From assembly GCA_004352715.1 (NCBI GenBank), contig SCFE01000006.1, positions 867,442-931,441 on the forward strand: DNA of 64,000 nt, written 5' to 3'. Both the position numbers and the translations under genes were made by a program. Positions 11,991 through 24,503 of this stretch are shown one piece after another; position 1 is the stretch's first letter, and each line of letters opens with the position of its first letter. The notes below the pieces were generated by a model that ran no database searches, had not been told where the DNA came from, and saw only the letters and a list, made by a program, of their open reading frames with translations. Origin of the DNA: Hofstenia miamia. Its lineage: Eukaryota > Xenacoelomorpha > Acoela.

Positions 11991-13857
11991 TTAATATTTA
12001 TTATGTATGCACTATTATTCAAACAATTGATTGCGAGTGCAAATAAATTTTTTCTCCCTTTCATGATGTGATAATAATCTAAGATATTTATTAATTTGAC
12101 GAGTTAGATGGATTAATACAAAAATTAATCTTGGCACTGACCTTAATAGCATACTATTCGCTAACATACCCAAAATGGCTCAGGTGGTCACATCTTACCA
12201 CTAATACTACTAGCTGTTATGTTCAACATTTATGATATTATAAAGATGGACGTGGGCTAAAAACGTTGTTGCAAGCCGGTCCGGTCTTCAAAGCCTTGGA
12301 CACCGGTCAAATCCTGCCTATTCCTACTGCTGCATCAAGAGTTGCCACCGAAAAATTTCAGATATCTATTCTTAAATGGATGCCTAGAAATAGAAAGAAA
12401 TAATTTCTCACAATGTTTTACAAAGTATTCCTGACAATATTAACAATTGTGATAGGTGTTTTGGAGAGGTTGAAGAAAATTTATGCTACCATTGTTGGAA
12501 GCATTGAAATCCTTCTTCTATATGAGGTGAAGATTTTTTTAACAAATTTAATGTACCCTTCTTTCCTAAATAATGAATCCAATTTTCCGTTCATCTTGAG
12601 AATAGATAATAAAAAAATATATATATATAATGTTTTGTTGTTTGGACATAAGGTATACTTCTTAAATGATATCTAAACTTGTGTGAATTAGGCTCAAACA
12701 TGATGGAATGAATTAAAACTTTTAAAATTTCCAAAATTTCGAAAGCATAGCAAATGAATTTTACCAATTGCAACGGGCCGGGCTGAGCTTGGGCTATCTC
12801 TTAAAGATCATAGCCCGGCTATAATTCTGGTGTGAAGTTCGGACTAGCCAAAAGCTTGAAACAAGCATTATCCCATCCTATCCGGATTGGGATTGCCATT
12901 TATTTTATAGAGGTTTTGCAAAATCTCATGTTTTCACATTAAATTACCCGTGCGCATACGTCACTTAGGTCAGTTTTTATATATACACACACGCATTCTA
13001 TACTTTTAATTGACAAGATCTTAATAACTAGCTTATGAACAGCGATAATTACCAAAACACATTTGCCCGTTTCATCATAGAAAATTAAATTATTATTAAA
13101 TCAAAGCTATAGTTCAAAGAGGAAAAGGCTTTCAAACAATTGGAAGACAAAATATTTACATTTTTCCCATAACCAGGATGTAAATATATTAGTGATGTAC
13201 ATATATATATAGATATATATATATATATATTAAAATGGAGTCCACTGTTTCGTGTTATTAACTTTGTTTCATTATTTTGTTGTGAAATAATTTTTTTGAT
13301 TAATTTATACGAATAACCATTATTTTCAAAACTGTGTACAATATGTCAAGTGCTGATGTTAGAGCTTTGTAATCGGATGATAGTGCGTAAATTCTTTTTG
13401 CAAATTGCAATGACACTGTTGATCTTATAATTCTTGTCACAATGGGATGTAAATGGAACATATAAACAGTGCTGGTAATTTTGAATTGGTAACGTGAAGA
13501 AAAAGTTGATTTTAAATTTGAGTATCAATTGTAAATTGAATTTCAGTCATTTGATTGTTTTAATATTTTAAAAAATTATTTGCTTCATCTTGGTTACTAA
13601 ATACAGCAAGACATCATCAACATATCATTTGTAAAATACAAAATCATGATTAGTAAAATTTTTTTCAATAATTTCAATTGCAAATTGAGTCATGGTTGAG
13701 CCTAAGAGAGATACTATGAACATACCATCAATTTAATTATAAATGGAGCCATTAAAAGAAAAGAATTATCTAAGCATACCATTTTCAAAGTTTTTTTAAA
13801 TTACTAAATACACATCAAATTCTGTATTTCATTTTAAAATCCATTTATGTAGCATTT

Positions 13858-13942
<85 letters not shown>

Positions 13943-16528
13943 GCATATCCATATATGAATAAAGTGATATAAATTATGCTATGTATATCGATTGGGAAGT
14001 AAAAGTTCTAAATTTGCTAATTTTTTAAAGGATTAATGGAACATTATCGCTCATTGAATTTAAAACATGATTTTGTCTGCTTGTATTCTACAAGCAATAT
14101 TGCAGGGTTTTAATATTGACTTTTTAATTTTTCCATAAATTTTCCATTTTTAGTTTATTTTGTTCTTGTTTTTGGTACCATCCAGATTTATTAAGCTAAA
14201 TTATGTTAGCCGACTGCCCACAAGTATTTGCTGTAAGGATTAGTTGGTTTTGGAAAAAATATGTTGGCTGGAGGCCCTCTCACAAAGTCTTCCTTCCACC
14301 CTTGGGAATATGATGTTAATAGAGAAGCACTGTACTGAATTAATGTGCAAAATGGAAATGTAAGATATAAAAAAGAAAAATCTACTCCTGGCATTGTCAA
14401 ATAAAATTATTCTATACTTCCGCAATAAAATATATCAGTTATATTCGTGAATATTTTAGTGATTTGCGGCTTTGACGGCGAGCAGTCGTAAGCCATGGCT
14501 AACGGCTGGCTACGGTCAGAACCTCTTTGCCGTCGCCGGCTTAGGCTTCAATTTTCAAGTTTCAATTTTTAGGAGCAGTAAGCTTAGCCTTTGCTTCGAC
14601 TTACAGACTGAATTAAACAGGGTTTTTATAATGAATAATGAGCTTTGTTTAGCTAGTGTAGTCTTAGATAAATTTTGAGACATATGGTGAATATTATGTG
14701 CAATAAAAATTTTACGGAAAGAAATTACTTCAAAATTTGTGGCCGCCAATGCCTACAAACAAATATTAAAGGCCGGCTGCTGCCAGCCAAAACCTTCCTG
14801 CCGTAAAACTCTAGTATATACACACACACAATAATAATAATTGCAAATATCGAGTTTCTAAACATATATGGTATGTAAAATAAGCTTGACTTCGTAAGGG
14901 GTTTCATTTGTGCAAATTCATTAAGCCAAGATTAAAGTGATTGCTTCATCTAGTTCTCGGTTAAATTTCATTACTTTGCCAGTTTCCTAGATTGCCTTTT
15001 TTAATTTCTAGCTCGAAAGTTAAAAGAAAGTTAAATAGAGCAATTGCCATCGACATTATAAATGTTTGTTCTCTACAAGTTTGTTGTCTTAATTTGTCTA
15101 ATTATACATTTAAATTGTCGCCATTTTCACTAAACAGTCTTTTAAAATAGACTATTTGGCGCGATGATCTAAGATAGCTTTTCAACTATTCATTTTATAA
15201 CGACAATAGTTGGTGTTAATTTGTATTGAAACTCTATGCTTGGATCTTCTAAATTATTTCTTAAGCTTTATTGAACCTGATAATAAATTTTCGAATTGGG
15301 AAAACTTAAAATCCTTCTTTTAGAAATGGAATTAAGACAATTCAGTAAACATTTTTTATTACAGCAACAATTCGGTTACGTTGATTTTGTGACCAAAAAG
15401 CCTTGCAGGGTGCTAATGACCGTCACAGACATAAGAATTTATCAAAGTTATATTTGCTAGTCCATTACAAAACATAAACTGTAATACAATAGATTTAACT
15501 ACTTTGTACAGATGCATAAACTGGATGCTGTCTAAATTCGAAAATACTATGGGTCGTTAGCAATAAATGCATATCCTAAGTAAATCAATAATGTAGTGAA
15601 TTTGTTTCAGCAGTATTACTCTCCATGTCACAAATACAAAATCACGTGATAATTTTTTTAAGAAATTGAAATAAATTTGCTGCAACTGAACTTAATATAT
15701 TGACATCTCTCTTGAAATTGCCTGAAAGTTAAGGTGCACTCAAGTAAAATTGCAGAGTTTAAGACATTTAACGAGTTTTTAAAAAGTGGTTTATAGATTT
15801 CTTTTTATTTGTGCTAGGAATATTTTGTCTCATCGGATTGTAATGAAAAACTTAAAGATTATATTTCGTGACAAAAATCAATTCTTTATATATAAAATAT
15901 TAGCTATGTTTTTTAAGCACTTTGTATATGTTTTCAATTACTAAAAAATTTCCCTCACATTTAATTGGCAAAATATTAATTCAACTTTTGGTTTTGTGTT
16001 TATATTTTCCGCGAACTTGCTAACATTGCCCGTATAAATTTAAATTAGATTTTTTGTGAAAAAAATATGAAGTGTTCTTCTATAAAATGGTTAGATATTT
16101 AGTATTCTGAATCTGAAACAAATTCATTGGCATAGATTTTGCTTTAATTTAGTTAATATTCCTAATTTATTGCTTGGTAAATTTATAGGGAAAACTTAGA
16201 TCCTTTTGTTCTTACCAGAGTCGTAAGATGGACCCCACCTAACCTTTGCTCTATCCATATAGAATTGTTAACATTCTGATCCAACTCGAATCAGTCATAA
16301 CTTTAACATATGTGACTTGATCTGATCCAATCCAGCCCATTTTATTTAATTTAAAGTAGTGACCTAAACTGACCCGGTTTTTCATGTCGTTCCGACCCGT
16401 TTACATTCTAGTGCTTAAATTGAAAATTTTCAAATATATAGAACCACTAATTTACCTCTAATCCAATTTAAAATTATATAATACATATACCTACTGTTAT
16501 GTGCACAGTCCTTAGCAGTCACACAATA
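11991..16528. other. AT-rich non-coding stretch with GC-rich islets
   Basis: No gene is recognised. Notable items are GC-rich islets at 12255-12340 (ACCGGTC-type motifs), 12770-12850 (GGGCCGGGCTGAG...TAGCCCGG), 14465-14550 and 14740-14810 (GCC/GGC-rich), and a long (TA)n tract at 13860-13944. Degenerate GACCCG-type words occur at 16220-16410. The islets may be terminal parts of decayed DNA transposons. I could not find paired ends or target duplications. Confidence 0.45.
13860..13944. repeat. Long (TA)n microsatellite
   Basis: About 85 bp of almost pure TA dinucleotide with occasional TTTA, TGTA and TGCA interruptions. Confidence 0.95.
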
Positions 16529-17490
16529 NNNNNNNNNNNNNNNNNNNNNNNNNNNNNNNNNNNNNNNNNNNNNNNNNNNNNNNNNNNNNNNNNNNNNNNN
16601 NNNNNNNNNNNNNNNNNNNNNNNNNNNNNNNNNNNNNNNNNNNNNNNNNNNNNNNNNNNNNNNNNNNNNNNNNNNNNNNNNNNNNNNNNNNNNNNNNNNN
16701 NNNNNNNNNNNNNNNNNNNNNNNNNNNNNNNNNNNNNNNNNNNNNNNNNNNNNNNNNNNNNNNNNNNNNNNNNNNNNNNNNNNNNNNNNNNNNNNNNNNN
16801 NNNNNNNNNNNNNNNNNNNNNNNNNNNNNNNNNNNNNNNNNNNNNNNNNNNNNNNNNNNNNNNNNNNNNNNNNNNNNNNNNNNNNNNNNNNNNNNNNNNN
16901 NNNNNNNNNNNNNNNNNNNNNNNNNNNNNNNNNNNNNNNNNNNNNNNNNNNNNNNNNNNNNNNNNNNNNNNNNNNNNNNNNNNNNNNNNNNNNNNNNNNN
17001 NNNNNNNNNNNNNNNNNNNNNNNNNNNNNNNNNNNNNNNNNNNNNNNNNNNNNNNNNNNNNNNNNNNNNNNNNNNNNNNNNNNNNNNNNNNNNNNNNNNN
17101 NNNNNNNNNNNNNNNNNNNNNNNNNNNNNNNNNNNNNNNNNNNNNNNNNNNNNNNNNNNNNNNNNNNNNNNNNNNNNNNNNNNNNNNNNNNNNNNNNNNN
17201 NNNNNNNNNNNNNNNNNNNNNNNNNNNNNNNNNNNNNNNNNNNNNNNNNNNNNNNNNNNNNNNNNNNNNNNNNNNNNNNNNNNNNNNNNNNNNNNNNNNN
17301 NNNNNNNNNNNNNNNNNNNNNNNNNNNNNNNNNNNNNNNNNNNNNNNNNNNNNNNNNNNNNNNNNNNNNNNNNNNNNNNNNNNNNNNNNNNNNNNNNNNN
17401 NNNNNNNNNNNNNNNNNNNNNNNNNNNNNNNNNNNNNNNNNNNNNNNNNNNNNNNNNNNNNNNNNNNNNNNNNNNNNNNNNNNNNNNNNN
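16529..17490. other. Assembly gap (962 N), probably false
   Basis: The 30 bp immediately right of the gap (17491-17520) are identical to 16490-16519 left of it. The two contigs therefore appear to overlap, and the true gap may be close to zero. Confidence 0.8.
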
Positions 17491-18793
17491 CCTACTGTTA
17501 TGTGCACAGTCCTTAGCAGTTGTTAATCTGTCATATTACATATACCTATCACCGAAAAAAATTCTCTTCATGAATTCGAATTAATATTGGATTTCATTAA
17601 AGAATTAATTGATGTATGAAAGAATTTACCTATCAAATTATTGTTTGGATCACTTCATTCTATTATTTTTCAATACTACACTGAAAATAAATTGAAAATT
17701 ATTGTTTTTTCCATCAAATTGATTTTATGAAATGACAATATTCAATCGTCAAAGTATTGAAATATGTGAACAAATGATTTCTCAGTGTTTTCGAATTATT
17801 GCCAAATGGGAAAAGTTTTAGCAAATAAGAGATAAAACCGGCAACTGGCCGGTAATTCCAAGAAATGCCTGGAAATTACCATCCGTATACCGGTCAAAAT
17901 TAAAAAAAAATATTTCTTGTTTTATTTGATAAGTATGGAGCACGGTGGTTTCTTTTGAGAGAAAACTCTATGAAATTCTAAAGGTTGTGAAAACTTTTTT
18001 TGTTTCAGTATGCTACTGTATTGCAATTTATCTCTTTGTAATCTGTCATAAATTTTCACTATAAATGGAATTCTTCTATTATTGAATGCGCAATTTTTGT
18101 TTAGTTTTTTATGGAACTAGCTAGTAATAATGTTAACAGAAGTTGTTTACAATGAAAAAATTTAGTCTTTCGTGTTTACAGTTGAAAATTTGAACCTTCA
18201 TAAAAATAAATAAGCTTGAGTCCTTTTATTTTTCTAATATTGCAAGAGACTCTCAAAATATATTTGAACGATTTTGGTTGCAAACGCATTCTAACGCAAA
18301 TGTCAGTTGAGACGTTTGATACTACTAGAGGAGTAATTATGTTTGGCTATGTGAAAAATTCTTCAACATGTTTATTTGTTTAAATATTTATTTATTATTT
18401 AATGTTAAGTGAAGTTAAATGCCACAGCAAGCCAATACATAACACCTTGTGCCACAGCAATGTACACTATAATTTTTGACAATGCTACTTTTAGTTTTAT
18501 ATAGTTTAACTATCATACAAAAATAAACTAATTAAAGAAACTGAAACTTTCACAACTGAACTGATTCAAGTAATGCAAAACATTGATATATAGAAAATAT
18601 CAATATACAAAAATATTGTTATGATAGAGTGAAACTTGTGTTTTGCAACATTTGATCTCATTGGTAATTTTCTAAAATACAATAGATTTTATATATATAT
18701 ATATATATATATATAAACAAAGCGATACCTATTTACCTAAATAACGGGTGGCCGGTTTTACGGGTAAATTTTATTTACAACCTAAGCAAATAT

Positions 18794-18830
<37 letters not shown>

Positions 18831-20790
18831 CCAGATTTAAAATTTCGGGCCAGTTTGAACTCTGCAGCAAATAACACTAATTATACGTATTTTGATCATT
18901 AAAACTGCAAAATTTATAATTGTATCACATGAAAATCATAGAATGACAAAATTATAGTAGCATATGTGAGACATCTTCAATTAATGGAAAATCTCATGTA
19001 GATGATGACAACAATGGTTGAGAGGGATTTGTCTTAGAGCTGGAAAAGAAGGGTGAACGCTTTGAACGAGACATTCGCTTGATTATAGTTTAACTACGAC
19101 TTTAGAATTTTAGTCGCATAATTTATTGTGGGGAACTAGGTGACAGAAATGACTAGTGAGACGACCTTCACTCTTACAGATGGAACATTATTGTGGCTTC
19201 CAAGTAGACTTCTAAAATTTTAAAATTGTATTTCCTTGATACCAGTTAAATTGAAGTGCATTAATTTAGAGAATGCTTTTGCAAAACTATAATAATTTCT
19301 ACATCTTGTCTTAAGGAATAAGAGAGGTTCTTCATCCCCAATTGCTGGGGGATACTTCCCGCTCAACCCTCAGGATGGCCTCCCCTACCAATGCACACAT
19401 ACTTGCTTATTCAATATCTAAAACGTTTCTACATATTTTTTATTAGCAAAAGTTGAAATTTCAGCAAAACAAATCTTAATTTTTGTATCTTGACTATATT
19501 ATATTCTCTCAAAAATATTATGAATATAAACTGCGTAAATGTTGTTTCATTTCATTTGCTACTTACGTTAGGCTATGCATTTACAGCTTTATCAATTAGC
19601 TTTCTATATAATTTAACTTGAAAGTTTTCTCACACTCAAGAATGTCAAATTTGTACACAATTAACTTTTGTTTTATATTTTACTCCAAACTCAACTTCAA
19701 AAAAAATTAGAACTAATCAATATAATTAAATTGCTTTATTTAAATACATTAATTTTCATTCAATGTCCAAAAATGACAGATCAAATTTTAAAAATTACTC
19801 AATTTTCTTTGAATTGAATCTTAAATCTTAAAATTTTGTTATCTTTTAATATTCGTTCGCTGCAAGCTACATAAATATATACGAACAAGGACCCTGCAAG
19901 TTTTGGCCATAATTTTCTAATTTCAAAATTTATAAAGATTATTATAATTTTTATGAAAATTATGTGAAACGTACTGTATATATTATTAATACATCCTAAT
20001 AGGAAATTTAAATATTATTTGAATAATTTTACTCATATTTTGTAGCAAAGTACCACCGCTTCTTAAAATTGCTTTGTTTTACTGAGATTTTTGTTATATC
20101 CATTGTAAGTATAATTTAAGTAATTCTTAGTTCAATTGAGAAATCTTTGTATGTAAATATTTTTTTCTTTGATGTTTTAAAAATGCAGACACATGTTCTG
20201 AAATTTTAATATTTTTAGTAGTTAATTTAAGTTTGTTTGCGGCATTTTCAAAGTCCTTGAAAGGCTAACTCAACCTGTAAATACATTTACTACGTTTTCA
20301 ATAAGACATTAAATTTTCCGACCTTTTGAGGAACATTATTAAAGTGATTGTTAACAAATGAATATTTAACCGAATGAATATACTGTTTGGAACTGGATAT
20401 GCAATTATTTAGAATGTTGATATCAAATGCTTTTGATATTTCTGTATTCATTTGTCCTTAAGCCAGCAGCGAACTAAACATCGTATATATCTCTTGTTAG
20501 AACAAGTTCAACTTAGAATTAAAATAATAAAGAATTTCAAAATTTTTTGCATCATTACAAAGTCAGGACTTTAAGTGGGTTGGGAAATATTTTTTTCTAA
20601 ATTCTTGGGTTGAATTTGGTCAAATAATATAAACATACAAAAACATATATAAATTGTTGGGATGATTTTTTCAAATTTATTTGAGTCATTATTGGGTTAT
20701 TGAGAGATACTATGCATGCACATAGCTAGAGAGTCGTGTATTGATTTTGTTAAATTGCTTAGATTTCAGCATAAATAGCATTTACTTTTT

Positions 20791-20796
<6 letters not shown>
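17491..20796. other. AT-rich non-coding stretch with CCGGT-rich patches
   Basis: CCGGT/ACCGG-rich patches at 17838-17897 and 18745-18765 face each other across about 900 bp. They might be subterminal regions of a decayed DNA transposon, but I see no terminal inverted repeat or duplication. (TA)n tracts lie at 18690-18715 and 18798-18826. No gene is seen. Confidence 0.4.
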
Positions 20797-20822
<26 letters not shown>

Positions 20823-21843
20823 NNNNNNNNNNNNNNNNNNNNNNNNNNNNNNNNNNNNNNNNNNNNNNNNNNNNNNNNNNNNNNNNNNNNNNNNNNNNNN
20901 NNNNNNNNNNNNNNNNNNNNNNNNNNNNNNNNNNNNNNNNNNNNNNNNNNNNNNNNNNNNNNNNNNNNNNNNNNNNNNNNNNNNNNNNNNNNNNNNNNNN
21001 NNNNNNNNNNNNNNNNNNNNNNNNNNNNNNNNNNNNNNNNNNNNNNNNNNNNNNNNNNNNNNNNNNNNNNNNNNNNNNNNNNNNNNNNNNNNNNNNNNNN
21101 NNNNNNNNNNNNNNNNNNNNNNNNNNNNNNNNNNNNNNNNNNNNNNNNNNNNNNNNNNNNNNNNNNNNNNNNNNNNNNNNNNNNNNNNNNNNNNNNNNNN
21201 NNNNNNNNNNNNNNNNNNNNNNNNNNNNNNNNNNNNNNNNNNNNNNNNNNNNNNNNNNNNNNNNNNNNNNNNNNNNNNNNNNNNNNNNNNNNNNNNNNNN
21301 NNNNNNNNNNNNNNNNNNNNNNNNNNNNNNNNNNNNNNNNNNNNNNNNNNNNNNNNNNNNNNNNNNNNNNNNNNNNNNNNNNNNNNNNNNNNNNNNNNNN
21401 NNNNNNNNNNNNNNNNNNNNNNNNNNNNNNNNNNNNNNNNNNNNNNNNNNNNNNNNNNNNNNNNNNNNNNNNNNNNNNNNNNNNNNNNNNNNNNNNNNNN
21501 NNNNNNNNNNNNNNNNNNNNNNNNNNNNNNNNNNNNNNNNNNNNNNNNNNNNNNNNNNNNNNNNNNNNNNNNNNNNNNNNNNNNNNNNNNNNNNNNNNNN
21601 NNNNNNNNNNNNNNNNNNNNNNNNNNNNNNNNNNNNNNNNNNNNNNNNNNNNNNNNNNNNNNNNNNNNNNNNNNNNNNNNNNNNNNNNNNNNNNNNNNNN
21701 NNNNNNNNNNNNNNNNNNNNNNNNNNNNNNNNNNNNNNNNNNNNNNNNNNNNNNNNNNNNNNNNNNNNNNNNNNNNNNNNNNNNNNNNNNNNNNNNNNNN
21801 NNNNNNNNNNNNNNNNNNNNNNTATATATATATATATATATAT
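20797..21843. repeat. (TA)n tract around a 1000-N gap
   Basis: TA repeats occupy both gap edges (20797-20822 and 21823-21843). By analogy with 59669-58708, the second exon of the receptor whose first exon is at 22011-22062 would be expected inside or near this gap. Confidence 0.9.
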
Positions 21844-22010
21844 TTTCTTTAGAAATTTTTAATTTTGATTTTTGATTATTCAATTTAAGGTTCGATCTGC
21901 TTAGTAGAAGCAGCAAGCAAACTCTCTTTCTAATAAAGACGTCCATTAAATTAAATCAATTGTATGTATATACATGTATAGTTGCAAAATTTAATTGTAG
22001 AACTACTTAC

Positions 22011-22062
22011 AGTGCTGAAAACACAATACTAGAAATGTTGCTGCTGATATGGCTGAACTCAT
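22011..22062 (-). CDS. GPCR family 1, exon 1 (signal peptide), second paralog
   Basis: Reading the minus strand, an ATG at 22062-22060 follows an in-frame TAA and opens 17 codons of signal-peptide type ('MSSAISAATFLVLCFQH'). It then stops at a strong donor, T|GTAAGT, in phase 1. It matches the exon at 59618-59669 in length (52 bp), donor, phase and start context (TTTTGTGSTAAATGA). The following exon should lie about 0.7 kb downstream, which falls in the N gap. It is identified only by this paralogy. Exon 3 of a relative lies upstream on the same strand, so this first exon opens a separate gene copy. Confidence 0.65.
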
Positions 22063-22190
22063 TTAGCACAAAATTACAAGTTCAAGCTCATTTATTGAAG
22101 CGACCATTAATGATTAGCCAAATATCGGCCAATCATGTGACTGCTTTTAAATATTGAAAATAAATTTCAATATCCAATAGTGAACATGTT
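22063..22190 (-). promoter_or_regulatory. Conserved upstream block of GPCR family 1 (copy 2)
   Basis: This aligns with 59670-59800 in the same position relative to the start codon. Shared words on the coding strand are ATTGGATATT, GATTGGNYGATATYTG, CTTCAATAAATG and CTTGTAATTTTGTG. Two ATTGG words (inverted CCAAT boxes) are in register. Conservation outside coding sequence suggests a promoter or 5' untranslated region. A recent duplication with little divergence is the alternative, but the intervening bases have diverged. Confidence 0.5.
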
Positions 22191-22653
22191 AAACTATAAG
22201 ACCTAATGGGTTATTCCTCTTTTTTCACATATACTATGTGTAATATTTATCCATTTAATTAAGTATTTAAATAATGAAGTTTGATGAAATTATTTAAATT
22301 GTAATTTCGAAATTTCAAATTCATTGATTTTAGAAATGGTAGTTCAAGCGATTTTCTTATCAGTATATATGATCTCTTGGCAGTCAAATTATCAATTTTT
22401 TTGCATACACCAAGGTACAGCCTGGCGATTTGTAGTAGAATTTATTAAACTGAGGTTCTCAGAGCACAGCATTTGAGTTAAGCATGCATTTTCTGTTTAG
22501 AATTAGTAATTTTAAGTGCCTCTACAATTATTGAAATATTTTGTTAAATTGATATTGTGTAAAACAATATTCAAAAAAAGAGGACATTCATAATAAGCAA
22601 TACATTTTCTACAAATTAATATTTATAGCTTTACGTATGCTTAAACTAAAATC

Positions 22654-22685
<32 letters not shown>

Positions 22686-23326
22686 TTGAAATAATGCTAC
22701 TTAAGTTAATTTAATTTTACTCTATCCAGAATTTTCTTAAAACTGATATTTTGTGCAATACATTTGTGCAAGAGTAATTGTTCCTCTTCCAGTGCAATTG
22801 CAAAGCCTATTGAAGACAAATCAAATCAAATAGTTCTAATTGGTACTACTGAATAAAATCAGCACCAAGATATAAATGCATTTCTCAAAATTCGACTATA
22901 TTTCCAATTAAAAGGAAAACTTTATCAAACAGTGAAATTTTATGTAGGAAACTTACTTCTACAGTCTCTAAAATTGCGAATATTTTGATTCAGTTTTTTT
23001 AAACCTAAGACTGCTTTTCCCAGCATCTATAAATATTGTGAAAAATGTCGCACTAATGCGTCAAATATTCACTTAATTATAGGAAATTTAAAATGTATTA
23101 ATTTGTTGCAAATTGAATTTTCCAAATATCTATTAACTAACATTTTTCCTATATTTACACAAATCCAAGTTGTCATTCCGGAAAACTGTAGTCAACGATA
23201 AATCTCTTTAGCTGTTATAATAAACTATAATTTATTATAGAAAAATTTCATTAAAAGATTTAGCAGCTATGTAGTCTCATTTTGGAATATGATTTCAGTA
23301 CCATTTAGGAAGCTTTCATAGTAAAC
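22191..23326. other. No receptor exons 4-5 found here
   Basis: If the upstream exon 3 belonged to a compact gene, its ICL2-TM5 and TM6-TM7 exons should be in this 1.1 kb. I find no such frame on either strand. A (TA)n tract lies at 22653-22681. The rest is plain AT-rich DNA. Confidence 0.55.
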
Positions 23327-23531
23327 CTGTGTAGTGTGAATGCCGTTAGAATATAGCCAGCTGCTCTCGTTGTTGTGAAGTTGCAGAACATTTCTAGTTT
23401 GCACAAAACCCAATTAATGTTTCTAAGCTTTATGCCGAAATACACCAACCCGATTGAAATAAATCCATCCCAAGTTCCTGATAAACAGTCGCTTACTGCC
23501 AAAAACTTCAAGTAAACTGCAGAACAAGCAC
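23327..23531 (-). CDS. GPCR family 1, exon 3 (TM2-TM3), first paralog
   Basis: A 205-bp exon on the minus strand sits between acceptor TTTTAG and donor CAG|GTTTAC, entered in phase 1 and left in phase 2. It encodes TM2 ('FLAVSDCLSGTWDGF'), ECL1 and TM3 with the conserved Cys ('NWVLCKLEM'), then 'TAFTLH' and AG of a split Arg codon. It is collinear and equal in length with 54182-54386. By hand alignment about 27 changes are silent and 6 alter residues, so it evolved under strong constraint. One of the six turns the Asp of the DRY-type motif into His. Its other exons are not found nearby, so it may be a gene fragment or a split copy. Confidence 0.8.
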
Positions 23532-24503
23532 CTAAAATTGAATTTTTTAGTATCTCCAATTAGTAGAAATCTGGAACTAATCATGTGATGGCATAAATAA
23601 ATTGCATGAAAGAAGTCATCATTGGGTTTCCAACTTTTTAAAAAAATTGTATTGTGATTTTCTAGTTTAGGAAGTGTTATATACAGTCAAATGGGTTCAG
23701 CCTAGCTGTAATTTTTGAAAATAGCTACAATACTCATTTGAATTTGTTGCTAAATAAAAAAAGTATTAAATGAATTATTACTTAGACTTGATTTCTTTTT
23801 ACAAATTCAAAATGTGGACCCTTTTATAAATTTGCCCTACACGTCTAGTTTTAGATATAGATCTTAACTTAGGTTTGATAAAAAAATAATGCTATATTCC
23901 AATCTATCAATTGCAAAAGATAAGAATAATTTGTATAGTAGCATGAAACTTTGGCAATAATTAAAAGCACTTAGATTCAGCGAATGAAAGGTTTGAATAA
24001 AATATTTCACGTATGTGCTTAATATTGTAATTAAATAAATCTTTAAAGGGTAATTCGTAGGTCAATCACTTAATTCAATCTTTTAGCATTGGATTTGCTA
24101 CAAACTTTTTAGCAGAAAAATTGTGAAATGTAAAAGGGGAATTGGAATTCAAAGGCCCTATTCTATATAATTGATTAAATCGCAATAAACCAAAATTGGA
24201 TTGTGTGTAGATTATTTCTTCTTACAATTAGGCGGACACACTTTTATTACTTATATAAAAAAAGCGCTAGATGTTTGATATCTACTCTATATACAGGCTC
24301 ATTAATTAAATTTTATGTAAAGTGCTGCTTTGAATGGAGTCGAATAATTGGAGATGACTAGACGAGCAGTTCATTTTTTACAAATTTTTTGCCAATACTC
24401 AATAACCAAAGTAGGATAACATCAGTTAAGTAAGCAATTGACTTCTTTACATACACATTGCAATAATGATTACCCACAAAATGACAAATAACTGTACAAC
24501 TAA
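23532..24503. other. Intronic or intergenic AT-rich DNA
   Basis: This lies upstream of the exon 3 paralog. No N-terminal/TM1 exon is visible before the gap at 24504. Confidence 0.5.

Noticed and set aside
16499-17584. Long open frames of about 330-380 codons across the N gaps (also at 20741-21946, 24466-25560 and 51858-53008)
   Set aside because: They consist almost wholly of Ns, and the readable ends are TA repeats (Tyr-Ile runs). They are not genes.
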